From Mikania micrantha (Eukaryota; Streptophyta; Magnoliopsida; Asterales; Asteraceae), in assembly GCA_009363875.1 (NCBI GenBank), contig CM018689.1, positions 1,774,501 to 1,838,500 of the forward strand: a DNA stretch of 64,000 nt, read 5' to 3'. Below are positions 34,467-45,755 of the stretch, piece by piece. The position numbers and the translations under genes were made by a program. How positions within the stretch are numbered: position 1 is the first letter of the stretch; every line of letters starts with the position of its first letter. The notes under the pieces were generated by a model. That model was not told where the DNA came from and searched no databases. It was given only the letters and a program-made list of their open reading frames with translations.

Positions 34467-35889
34467 TCAACAATTACCCTTTTTTCCCTTTTCTTGAAGC
34501 TTGGTGGGGTTTTGGTGTTTTGGGCTGACTTGAGGTGAATGCTTGACTGATTTCACCTTTCTTGCAAGAGACATATTTATTTTTCGATATGGTGCAGGAT
34601 GTGATCTAGTCACGTGAGGGCAAAATCTTGCAATGTGCCCCAACGCACCACATTCAAAACATGCTCTCCTGTCCACTTTAGAAGAAAATGGTTTGGGTTT
34701 AGCAAAAGTAGTTTTTGAAACTAGTTGTTTAAACTGTTTGTTTTGACAATTAAAAGTAATGTTTTTCTTCAAACCACTTGATTGTCTTTTATCAACTCCT
34801 AAAACCAAACCCTTGGTGCCATTAAAAACAAGATTATTAACCTTGTTAGACATATTTTCTTCACAATTTGGTGAAATCTTCACAAAATTTACAAGCTAAG
34901 AAAATCTTGAAGTCAAGGAAGTAGACTTTGAATTTGAGGGGATTAGGTCAATTCTATTGACACAATAAGTCTCATTGTCAAGAGTAGTAGCACTAAATGA
35001 TGAAAGTAAATCATCCTCAGAATCAGAGACCCAATCCTCAACATTACCCTCCACAAATGATGGTTTAGAAGATAAAGACTCACAGCTTGATGTAATTTCA
35101 GTTGGATCAATTACAAAAGGTGTTTTGACTTGAAAATTTTTGTTATCATTATCATTTGGTGAATTGACAAAACAATTTAAAACTGGTGGAGGACATGTTG
35201 TAATTCACTTTGTTTCCCTTCCCTTTTAAATCAGTCCCATCACTAATCATGTGCTCAATGATATAAGAAGAACTCTCATAACTCATGAGTTTGCGAATCA
35301 AAGTCTCATAGTCGCACTCAACTATCGCCAGCTTCTTCTTTGTTTCATTGATGATGTTGAGATAGGATTTGATGGCATCTTGATCTTCAGATTCAGCATA
35401 TGTTCCTTCTTAAGCTTCAGAATCTGGAATGATTTCATCTTCTGAACAAGATGACTCATCTAATCTTGCCTCTCCTTCTTTTGAATCAATATCCACCCTA
35501 GCTTCTACTTAATTTTTTTTCTCAGCAATGCAAGCTTTATCATCATTCACCTTATCAGAATTGAATCTTAATTCCCAGTTCTTCCCATCATCATTTTGAA
35601 ACATGAGAGCCTTGTTTGCATTCAAAGAATTTGGCTGAGAAGGTGTTTCAATAGGAATTAAACGTCTCTCAAGATTTGAAGAAGAGGATCTTTGATTTTG
35701 GAAAGGATTCTTATTCCCCATCTTCTTACGCTTATTGCATTGCCTTGCAAAATGTCCTTTATCCTCACAATTGTAATACGTAACTGAGGACATGTCAAAG
35801 CCAAACTTAGAATCCTTGCTGAGATTGATATCCTTCCCTGTTCTTCTAACAAATTCCTTAGCCCTTCTCACTGCACTTGCCAAAGGCAC
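34467..35889 (-). pseudogene. copia gag C-terminal region with zinc knuckles
   Basis: Two knuckles are seen: CYNCEDKGHFARQC near 35740-35790 and CFECGALGHIARFCPH near 34620-34665, separated by about 1.1 kb of Ser/Asn/Asp-rich sequence with several stops. Copia elements with two well-separated knuckles exist, so this may be original rather than duplicated. Confidence 0.75.
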
Positions 35890-36082
35890 ATTATATCTAG
35901 AGCTGGCAAAATAGGTACCTGTTAAACACGATTAGACATGTTTAGCAAAAAATTTACTATTTGATTATATATTTTTTTAAAAATAATAAAAATTAAGAGG
36001 CTAGACTTCATCATTTTTCTTTTATGTTACATAAAATATAGAACTATCATGTTTAAATCAACAAACCAAGTGTTAAACAAGT
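35890..36082. other. copia body DNA left of solo LTR C1
   Basis: AT-rich, no clear coding. It ends with CAAGT, the target duplication of C1. Confidence 0.5.
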
Positions 36083-36633
36083 TGTAACATCACTGTATTT
36101 CCGGTCGTACGATTGTACTGTTACGACACGAGATTTATTATTATTAATGACAATGAATTATTTGTCGATATTATTAATGATTATCGCTGTTATTGGTATA
36201 CATTGAGAATATATTATTTTATGCATAAACCATGATGAGTTTAGTTGAAACCCAACTAAACAGAACCAGAGAGTTTATTGCAGTTACATTTCACAGTTAT
36301 GGATTATTGGATTTGAATGGAAAAGGATTGAAGTTGTTACTGGTTATAGTTTGGTTGCTGAACATAGTCAAGGACACATGGTCATGGTTTATCGAAATAG
36401 CGGTGGGACGGTGGCTGGGCAGTTGCGACTGACCCCTACATATGCCCTATACATATGCATATTTTGGTCTATCACGGATGTGTCAGTGATATGGTTTAGT
36501 GGGTTTTGGAATGTGGATGATAATATTTAAGTTAATAAAATAATGAAAGTTTAATTGGAAATGAATACGCGATGGTGAGGTTACGAACATAATTTAAACG
36601 CGAATATTAATTCAGAGATATTAACTTGATAAT

Positions 36634-36769
36634 GTATTCGCGTGGGTGACGATTCACACGAAAATAATTATTAAGAATAATATTCTGAAACGATATTCCA
36701 TAAATAGTAAATCGAATCGAAAAACGATACGAGCGTTGGATTCGCAAAGGTGACGATCTTTACGAATAC
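36634..36769 (+). promoter_or_regulatory. paired U3 stem-loops of C1
   Basis: 36634-36665: arms GTATTCGCGTGG and TCACACGAAAAT (8 of 12) around GTGACGAT. 36738-36769: arms GGATTCGCAAAG and CTTTACGAATAC (10 of 12) around GTGACGAT. Spacing is 104 bp. Confidence 0.8.
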
Positions 36770-37088
36770 ATACGTGAGTAACGCGTTTTGACGAGATAAT
36801 TATAATAATACTTAATGATAATAAAATAAGAAAAATAAATTAAAAACATTTATTAGGAATCACAACCTAAAACAGAATCGAATAAACCGTTTTAATGAAA
36901 TAAATGAATTATCGTAAATTAAACGAAAACCATTTTACGAAACAATATTAATTAAAATCATTTTTGGTGGCAACGAAACTTAATTATTTTAGCATTTCAT
37001 GTTTTAAATATATTACGAGTCAAAAAAACCGAACATCTTATAATCGTTAACGCGAAATGAACGAGACCGAGCACGCGGGGAGATCCCG

Positions 37089-37099
37089 GGCTATAAAAG
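37089..37099 (+). promoter_or_regulatory. TATA box of C1
   Basis: GCTATAAAAGCC-type box, followed 40-70 bp later by a CT-rich leader (TTCTCTCTCTCTCTAC). Confidence 0.75.
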
Positions 37100-37488
37100 C
37101 CCACCCTTCTTTCTTCTTTCCCATTTACAAGACTTCTCTCTCTCTCTCTACACCCACATTTCTCTCCACCTTCTCTCTAACTTATCTCGCTCGTTACTCG
37201 ACGGATTCACGAGATCTCGGCGCCTACACGACCGCGTGATCGAGAGGAACAAGAGGATACGAAGAAACCTTACATTTGATCAACGTAAAGAGGTAAATCT
37301 AAGCTCTACTTTTCGGTTTTAGTATAAATCACGAATCTCATAACCGATTTATGTTCTAGCCGATCTAAAACAGTTAAAATTGCTTAGTTAAACGTTTGTA
37401 GATCATGGGAAAACCCTAGAAACTGATCTGTAACAGGTTGCACACGATGAAGATGTTACAGGTTTGCCACCAGCCTCTAGCCGAACCT

Positions 37489-38065
37489 TTTTAGAGTTAA
37501 AAGGAGGTGGCCGAACCCTTAGTTGCATACGCGAACCCTTTTCATCATACGGGCCGAACCTTCCTATCTAATGGCCGAACCCTAGACCTGCTGCACAAGC
37601 TAGACGAACCTTAGGCAGCAAGGTTGGTGATTGGCAAACCCTTAGATGAACATGGGAATGGCGAACCTTAGCATGTCACGAACCCACAATGGGCGAACCA
37701 GCTTGCATGGGGCGAACCTTGTGGAGTCCCGAACCTTAGGCAACAAGGTTGGTGATCGGCGAACCCTTAGACGAACCCAACCATGTAACCCTAGCCCACG
37801 AACCTCTTTCCTAGTTGGGCCGAACCTTGAGGGGGTTAAGAATCCAAACCAGCGAACCTTGGGCTAGGTAGAAGCTACATGGCCGAACCATTAGGGGGCC
37901 GAACCATTAGCTAGCCGAACCATTGGCATGGGATTCAAAAACCCTGACTAGGCTGAAGGTGGTCACCACCGAACCCTCAAGGCTAACCTAACCCCTATCT
38001 CTAGCCGAACCTGCTAACCTTGTCATGCAACCAGTTGGAGCCGAACCTATGTAGAAAGGTTCGCT
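37489..38065 (+). repeat. CGAACC motif array in C1
   Basis: I count 22 CGAACC words in the forward direction and one reverse GGTTCG at the very end, in about 570 bp. Common contexts are GCCGAACCTT, GCCGAACCATTAG and GCGAACCTT. Spacing varies from about 12 to 50 bp. Confidence 0.9.
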
Positions 38066-38672
38066 GCTCCTAAATGGATAAAAACCTAATTTCGATTCAA
38101 TTAAAGGATTAGTGATAAATGAAATATCATGATCATTACATACAAACACATATATATTCATGCATGCACGAGTAACTACAACAACCACCACCTTTTCACT
38201 TATTAAATATAAAAACTCAATATCTTAGACTTATATACATTGGATAGCCTATTAGCAAAAATTAAGCTTGATTTATTTAAACATGGAATAAAATGTAATG
38301 ACTTAAAGTATGGTGGTTGGTTTAAATGAGATCGTGCATGCATAAATAAACGGATGACTAAGATTGCCTATGAAATACATGGGTAATCTCATAGCACAAT
38401 TTTCATTTCAAGATAGTTAAAATTTAACAAGTCAAAAATATATTTTAATGAGAGACATTTATAAAATGCTAAGTATACTATTTTAACTTAGATTGAACCA
38501 ACTAAGTTAATGAATGCTTAGGAGTTAAAATAAACATAGATGGACACCTACTGATAATGAAATGCATATACTCATGAACATGAACACATATTAAATTACA
38601 GATTATTGAGTTGTTGTTGATTTCATACACGTGAGCGCGCATCCTACGATAACACTAATTCTAAGGACTCAG

Positions 38673-39399
38673 GTGAGTTCTCATAACCTCCTTTTGAAAC
38701 TGTTTTGTTTTAAAACTCGGAGGTGAAACATGTATACCAATTTTAAATATTATTTTGATAACACAAGGATGATACCTGTTTATCAATATGATATTCACAT
38801 TATAGAATTATCATTATTTATGGATTATCACTTATTATCATATATCCGTGTAAAGTTGTCATTGACTTCGGTCAATAACAAAGATTACATGTATTGTCAC
38901 TTGGATTATCACAACTCCATGAATCATTGCCTTTAACTTCAGTTAGTTGCAGTTGATTTCATGTATTGTCACGTGGTTAGCCACCACTCCATGGATCATG
39001 TCTTTAACTTATGTTAATTACGGAAATTCCATGTATTGTCACAGATACTATTTGAGAATATTGGTGTTTGAGATGTGTTGAATGGTTATGTGGTTGATTA
39101 TCTATTATTGTCTATGATTATTTAGGATTATCTATGATTAAATTGATTATGTGATAATGTGTTGGTTATGTGTTTGGATTTTGTGCTGGGATGATTGTGT
39201 TGGATTTTCACGCAGGTACTCTGGTGGATTTTCTCAGAAAAACCATAAGCTTTTATACTCATTTTAATCAAAACTTTTTATAAAACCTTTTTGAACATAA
39301 ACTTTTATACTCATTTTATAAAATACTTTTAAGTATAAAAACTTATGATTACTCACCAACTACTTCGTAGTTGACACTTGATTTTCTTACATGTTTAAG
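38673..39399 (+). other. predicted intron within LTR C1
   Basis: CTCAG/GTGAGTTC at 38673 fits a 5' splice site. TTTTCTTACATGTTTAAG/GTAAC at 39399 fits a 3' site with a T-rich tract. The interval includes a repeated CATGTATTGTCAC at about 38888, 38959 and 39033. Confidence 0.35.
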
Positions 39400-39697
39400 G
39401 TAACGAAGACAAGTAGGTTGAGGAGGATGATTTCTTCTATTTTGGACATCATCACATAGGATTCTTGGACTTAGCTAATTAACTGAAATTCTGACGATTA
39501 GAGTTTAGTTAGTTTAGCTAAATCTTTTGTGTAATTGATGTACTTAAATTCATGATGAACATGATTTTTGTGTAAACATTTATTTGTTTGATTGATATGT
39601 GATGGTATATATTTAGATGCCCACGAGCTTTTGAACAATCTACACATCCCTCGTGGCATCCCGACGTTTCTGCCATCGGTCGGGGTGTTACACAAGT

Positions 39698-40133
39698 CGT
39701 TTCCATGTTTATATATGCATTAATCGCATCGTCTGAAACCTGTTAAAACCATTAAGACCATTTTGCCAGCCTTAATTATATCAATTCTTTCCATATCATC
39801 CTGATCAATCTGTGAATAGTCTTCATTGGTCAAGTGAGGATTGCCAATTTGACCTGCAAGTAATCCATCATATGAACTCACAAGAGTTGATAACAGTCCC
39901 ATGTGTTCCTTGGCTACTTCTACTGTCACTTTATCAAAATTTTCTGTTTTCAAGTTGATAATAGAATGACTATCATCTGAGTGAGTCATAGGGGTAGAAG
40001 TTGCAGCAGGTTGTTTGAAGTTAACATGGCTTGAACCAGGAGCTTCAGTGGTTTGAGAGACAAAAGCAGTCTTCAATGGAGCATGAGAGGAACTTCCATT
40101 TACAGTTGGAGTAAAGTAGCAAATAGAAGGATC
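39698..40133 (-). pseudogene. copia gag, middle region
   Basis: Minus-strand reading includes HSIINLKTENFDKVTVEVAKEHMGLLSTLVSSYD (39720-40076, given here as two halves by eye). It follows the N-terminal gag segment without a gap, interrupted by stops. It resumes the copia body on the right of C1. Confidence 0.6.
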
Positions 40134-40872
40134 CTAAACTTGAGCTCCTCTCTTTGCTTTCCATTTGTTCTCGCTCTCATGTTCCTTCAGCTTTTGTATA
40201 AAGTCATTTATGTCCATGGTGGCAAGCATCTCACTCTGCTTCAAAACCATAAGAAAAGGTTCCCACTTTGGAGGTAATGCATCAGCAAGACATTGGATCT
40301 TATCTTGAGTTGTTGTCTTGACTTGGTGATTATAAAGCTCACTCAGGAGATGATAGAATCTAGCTATCAGATCATCTAATGATTCATTTCCAGCAAACAT
40401 GAAGTTGTTTAACTCCTTCCTCAAAGCTTTAGATATTATGTTCTTCAATGCATCATTGCCTTCATATCTTTGCTGCAAAGCATCCCATAGCATTTTTGAA
40501 GAAGTATTGTCTGAACTGATGAAATATGTCAGTAGCAATAGGTTCAGACAATATAGGATAAGCCTTCTTATCAAAATCACAGGCTTTTCTCTGAGGTTCA
40601 ATCATTCTGGTAACAAGAACTAGAGTTCCATCTTCATTCAGTGGCCTCAAATATCCACCTTCAATCATCATCCATAGATTAGTATCCACTCCATTTATGT
40701 GGATCTCAAACATGTACTTCCAGTGTGGATAGTCATCCAAAGATAGTAAATTTGGTGCCTTGTTGGAATTTCCCGTCTCAGTCTTAGTGAGCAAAAGGTT
40801 CTGAATCCTGTGATCTTGATTAGCCATTAGTGCAAATTCATCCATCTCAGTGAAAACAAGCTGATTTGACAC
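40134..40872 (-). pseudogene. copia gag N-terminal region
   Basis: Starts MSNQLVFTEMDEFALM at 40872. The Gag core follows: LLSLDDYPHWKYMFEIHI, LWMMIEGGYLRP, then MLWDALQQRYEGNDALK, LDDLIARFYHLLSEL and CLADALPPKWEPFLM. This is the UBN2/DUF4219 type of copia Gag. A frame change near 40500-40540 and later stops disable it. Confidence 0.88.
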
Positions 40873-41490
40873 TTAGACAAATTTCAGACCCTTGGGACGA
40901 ATGAAGCTGAACAATGCGAATGACGGGTACGAATGTAAGTGATTGATGCGAATGGAGGACCGGATGAGATCAAGAGGCGAAAGAGTAACTATCATGAATG
41001 ATCTATAGGGCGAATGGACAAACTAATACGAATGAGAACTCCATTGGATGAATGAGAGCTATTCGTATAAGACTCTGAAGGGCGAATGACCAGTTGGTGA
41101 TAATAACAAATCTGGAAAATGAATGAGGGGCTATTTCCGTGAGACTCAAACGAATAAGTAAGCTATTCACACGAATGAAGCTATTCGTATGCTGCGAATG
41201 AAGAGCTATTCTCCTGAAGAGTCCATTCGTACGATCTGGGGTTTTAGCAGCACGAAAATCCTTCTAACTTCATTTTTAGACCGATTTACACCACCAAACT
41301 TGGTATACACCTTCAAAACAATATTTCTAAGCTTTTGGAATAAACGTTTAAGGAAAAGAATCTCTAAAACACAAGTTTTAGCATTGAAAAGTGGGCTTTT
41401 AATGGAGATAAAACAGGGTTTTGCAGATTTTGATCAAAAAGCACCAAATCCTCTTAATTCAATGGAAACTGAGTAGAATCAAGAGCCAAA
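40873..41490 (-). repeat. copia leader with CGAAT motif array
   Basis: Between PBS and gag. About 10 CGAAT and 3 ATTCG words lie in 40895-41230. The same word returns in the LTR at 41775-41950. Confidence 0.75.
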
Positions 41491-41502
41491 GCTCTGATAC
41501 CA
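41491..41502 (-). promoter_or_regulatory. copia primer binding site
   Basis: Minus strand TGGTATCAGAGC, three bases inside the LTR end, matches initiator tRNA-Met. Confidence 0.9.
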
Positions 41503-41505
41503 CTT

Positions 41506-42084
41506 TGTAGGACCTCCAAAATGCAACGGTTCCACGCGAATTCTGCTCGGCAGGCCCTCAAATAGTGTGGAATCCTATTTGAGGGTTTTCCAATAGATAC
41601 CAACGTACCACCTGATCAATCGAAGGTATGGAATCAACGTTTTGTCTAGAAACGATCGACCAAGGGCTGAAAATAGATGTTGGAGTTAGAGAGGGCGCTG
41701 AAACCCAGGTGGATATGTCTGGGAATGAGCAGAGGTACTTAAACATTATGTTTGTTGGGTTTATATAGTCTGCTGCCATTCGTACGAATGAGTCATGCTA
41801 ATGACTATTCTGCACGAATGACGACAAACGAATGAGCCTATCATACGAATGAGTCATACTAATGACTCATTCGTTAAAGTAAGTCATTCACTAGGCATTC
41901 ATTCGTACAAATTAACTCATTTCTTGGTTCATTCGCACGAATGGTCAATCTGTTAAGAAAAATCAAACTTAATCATGTCAAACACAATTAAACAATAGAT
42001 AATACTTGATTTTATTGATAATATATGCTTTATACAATCAAAAAAGACAATTACAATGAGCTAGGGACATACGATGTATCAACA
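41506..42084 (-). repeat. 5' LTR of the copia element
   Basis: 579 bp. On the minus strand it starts TGTTGATACATCG and ends GGAGGTCCTACA before the PBS. A TATA-like CTATATAAACCC lies at about 41760-41772 (minus). The U3 side holds 5 CGAAT and 4 ATTCG words (41775-41950). Confidence 0.8.
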
Positions 42085-42471
42085 GTATATCATAAATAAC
42101 CCAAAATGGTTTTTAAAAGTTACACAGCGGAAATTAAACTAGTGCGGAAGCTTGTTCAAATGAAATAATGTTTACACATTATAATAAAATATATGAAGTT
42201 TCAAAATGTAAGAAATGCATACTCTTGTGCTTGTCATCCTTAGGTGCATTCCTAGCCATATGCGTTTCAGTTACCTGAGAATACATGTTAAAAATGTGTC
42301 AACATAAAGTTGGTGAGTTCACAGGTTTTGATAAGCAATAAGTAGTCAAAAACAAAGTTTTTCGTGTGTCATGTGGTTTATTAATGTTTGCCGAGCCCGA
42401 GGCTCTAAGTGTCAGTTGCGTCACTACCGAACTAGACTGTTTGCCATGGCTCTGCCATGTCTATCGTAAAA
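42085..42471 (-). repeat. LTR B2, left part
   Basis: Reverse complement is closely related to 32400-32970 of the B1 LTR, including TGTCAGTTGCGTCACTACCG at 42411-42430 and an acceptor-like site at 42275. The last about 110 bp of the LTR are replaced by the copia LTR. Solo LTR C2 interrupts it at 42472. Confidence 0.85.
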
Positions 42472-42771
42472 TGTAACATCAGTGCCGGAAGCGTTGCCGG
42501 AACAGTGATCTCAACAGTAACTTGCACAGTAACTCAGGTACAAACTACGTAAACTATGTATATGCTATTGACACTTGAAGCTTGACACTAAACTATTATG
42601 ATATCGTTTCTGATATCCGATTAAAACTCACGGTTTAACAGTCAGAAACACAACAGACAACACATAACTAACACGCGGATGCTTGATTTAATGCTATTAT
42701 GTATAAACGTATGCGAGGTTAAACAGAACAAAACCATAACGGTTGTTGTTACAGAATGCTAAACCGATGAA

Positions 42772-42905
42772 TTATTCGCATAGGTGACGATCTGTACGAA
42801 TAAATCTGAAAGTTAACATTCTGAAACGATGACTGAAAAGTAGAAACAAGAATCAGAAGGTGAAACCAACGTCGTGTTCGTTCGGGTGACGATTCGAATG
42901 AATAC
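42772..42905 (+). promoter_or_regulatory. paired U3 stem-loops of C2
   Basis: 42772-42803: arms TTATTCGCATAG and CTGTACGAATAA (10 of 12) around GTGACGAT. 42874-42905: arms GTGTTCGTTCGG and TCGAATGAATAC (9 of 12) around GTGACGAT. Spacing is 102 bp. Confidence 0.8.
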
Positions 42906-43262
42906 GCGCGATGGTGACACGTTCTGACGAAACGAAAATGAAATACGAAACGAACGAAAATAAATTAAGAAAACTTAATATTAAACGTTTATTAGGAATC
43001 ACAATCTTTTAGAAATATTACAAATAAACTCATTTTAATTACATAGAATACGCGCAACGGACGCGAGTTAACGAAACGTTTAAAATAATCAACCACGATA
43101 AATAATTCAAGAAACATTGATTTAAAAGATTTACTAGAAATAACCACCTTCTAAACATTCGAAAATAAATTCTTTTTATATAAGTTACAAAATACACGCG
43201 TAACGTGCCGGAAACGCGACGAAAACGAAAACCGAGCAACCGAAACGAACCCGAACACCCCG

Positions 43263-43273
43263 GGATATATAAA
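43263..43273 (+). promoter_or_regulatory. TATA box of C2
   Basis: GGATATATAAAG, followed by a CTCTCTCTCTCTC leader at 43312-43324. Confidence 0.7.
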
Positions 43274-43689
43274 GACTAAATGATGTCTTCCTTGAATTTA
43301 TTTCACTATTTCTCTCTCTCTCATCCCTCCATTCCCGAACCTCTCTCTCCCTAGAAGAAAACCATCTTCAAACTAGCATAACTCACTCGTTTGTGGACGA
43401 AATCAGACGTTCTTGGTGTCCAAACGAAGCTCTCAACGCCCTCTACAAGGAAGTACAACTGATCTGTAGGTTTACCCAGCCAAATTCGAGGTATTGAGCT
43501 TGAATGTTTGAAAAAAATAGGGTTTTTGTCACATTAGTCGACCCACTCACTTCAACCGGTCATAAACCCATTTTCACCGAACTTTACACCTTCAAGAAAA
43601 CCTTTTTGCATAACTATTGCCAAGAAAACCACCCTGCAACAGGTTCGAGCTCGATGAGGAGGTTGAAGATGAACCAGATTCGTGTGTAA

Positions 43690-44175
43690 CAGGTTGGCCG
43701 AACCTGTGAGCTGCAAGGGTTAGCCGAACCCTGTGCTGAATCAATCAGTCACCACCCGAACCCACACTGGGGGCCGAACCTTCTACATGCTCACGAACCT
43801 TGGACCTGCGCCCCATCCTTTGCCGAACCAGCATCATCACCAAACCTACAAGGGTGAACGAACCTTTCTGTATTAACCAAACCTTATGCATGCACGAACC
43901 CTAGCACCACCACCGAATCTTATCATCTGGGACAGCCGAACCTCAGGCCACGAACCCAACCTCCATGAACCTTCATGGCAACCATACACACCGAACCTCT
44001 GCTGCAAACCTCCATATCAGCCGAACCTTGGTGTGAGGCGAACCTAATTAGAAGAGCCGAACCCTCACTCGAACGAACCTGAGCTGGAAAGGTAGCCGAA
44101 CCTAAGGGGTGGTACGAACCTGGGAGAAGCTAGACCGGTGGATGGGCCGAACCCTTTCCCAAACGAACCCAAGGT
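43690..44175 (+). repeat. CGAACC motif array in C2
   Basis: I count 19 forward CGAACC words and one terminal reverse GGTTCG in about 485 bp. As in C1, the array closes with GGTTCGCTG. Confidence 0.9.
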
Positions 44176-45011
44176 TCGCTGGAATTGATGCCAAGTTTCC
44201 CTTCGATCCATTTCAGCCCATGTGCTCAACCCATGTCACTAATTCAATCCCATCTCATTTGATTGGCCTTAAGCAGTCCATACATCTCACTCGGCCTAGC
44301 TAAACTTTTCGGCCCACACACATACTAATGATCCAAGACAATTGGCCTAAGCCCAGACACATAACTACTCGTCCCATTTACACATAAGTTGGCCCAAGGG
44401 ATTATCCGGCCCAAAGGATTCAAGATAATTAACAAACACACAAACGAACGCCTCAAATCAATAATAAACTCATGCATGGATTATCACTTTAGTTTATTAC
44501 AAAGGTGGTGATAAACTTGCTAGACAAACCATGCAAGGACTTAGAACTTTATTTAAAAGTTATAACTTTTAAATTAAATCCTAAGTTGAGAATTTGCAAA
44601 CAATGAAGGAGTTCAACACTACATTACATAATATATTAAATTCCAGGCCGGATAATGAACGAGACTCATGAGTGTTAGCCAAATTAAGGCTAACACAAAC
44701 ACACACAAACACGCACTTAAGGATTTATACTTACAAGTTACCTACGACATGAAATAAATACAGGATCGTGAATACAATAAGTACAAACAAAGAGCATGTG
44801 CATTCTTGTTTAAGCTAAGTCAACCTCAACAACAATAAGGTGAGTTCATTTGTCCCTTTTCAAACATATTTGTTTTCACCTCGGGACTGAGAAGCATGTT
44901 ATACATTTTAAACAATTATTGAAATGTTTATTAAATGCTTTTACTCTTATTCATGGTTCTTATACTAATGCTTAAGCTTGTAACTCTGATTTTGGAAGCT
45001 AGAGACTAAGA

Positions 45012-45240
45012 CTTAAACTGTATGTTCGATGCTCATGCGATAAACTCTATGCTTAAACTATATGCTCGATGCTTATGCTATAAACTCTATGCTTAAACTA
45101 TATGCTCGATGGTTATGCTATAAACTCTATGCTTAAACTTTATGCTCGATGCTCATGCTATAAACTCTATGCTTAAACTACATACTCGATGCTTATGCTA
45201 TAAACTCTATGCTTAAACTATATGCTCAATGCTAATGTAC
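45012..45240 (+). repeat. 40-bp tandem repeat in C2
   Basis: TAAACTCTATGCTTAAACTA recurs at 45041, 45081, 45121, 45161 and 45201, an exact 40-bp period. Each unit also has a TATGCTCGATGCT-like part. Confidence 0.95.
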
Positions 45241-45314
45241 AGACTATATGTTCAAACTATATGCTAATACTAGAAGCTAAATGCTAAAAGCTACGATTAT
45301 ATGCTAAATGCTAA

Positions 45315-45755
45315 GCTTGTATCTATTCGTGGGCTACGTAATTGCTAAACTATGCTAGAGCAAAGCTTGTACCCATGCATGAGATACGTGAAAGCTAAAC
45401 TATGCTAATGATAAGCTTTTATCTATATATGAGATACGTAAATGCCAAACTATGCTAGAGCAAGGCTTGTGTCTGCTTATATGAGATATGTAAATGCTAA
45501 ACTATGTGTGTGCACAGCTTGTGTCTATATATGAGATACGTAAATGCCAAACTATGCTAGGGCAAGGCTTGTATCTATATATGAGATACGTAAATGCTAA
45601 ACTATTCTGATGCTAAGCTAAAACCAATTCATGAGATACGTAATGGCTAAACTATGCTAGAGCAAAGCTTGTATCTTTTCGTGGGCTACGTAAATGCTAA
45701 ACTATGCTAGAGCAAAGCTTGTACCCATGCATGAGATTGGTGAAAGCTAAACTAT
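45315..45755 (+). repeat. about 50-bp degenerate tandem repeat in C2
   Basis: Roughly nine copies of a unit with AAGCTTGTATC, GAGATACGTAAATGC and TAAACTATGCTAGAG. Confidence 0.9.

Larger units (their letters stand above)
36083..39692 (+). mobile_element. solo Ty3 LTR C1 with target duplication CAAGT
   Basis: 3610 bp, TGTAACATCACTG to CGGGGTGTTACA. CAAGT lies on both sides (36078-36082 and 39693-39697). There is no internal region, so it is a solo LTR left by recombination between LTRs. It lies within the copia element. Inside, in order: paired stem-loops, TATA box, CT-rich leader, CGAACC array, donor- and acceptor-like sites. Confidence 0.93.

Noticed and set aside
37489..38065. CRISPR-like array
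   Set aside because: The repeat unit is only 6-10 bases and spacing is irregular. This is a plant genome.
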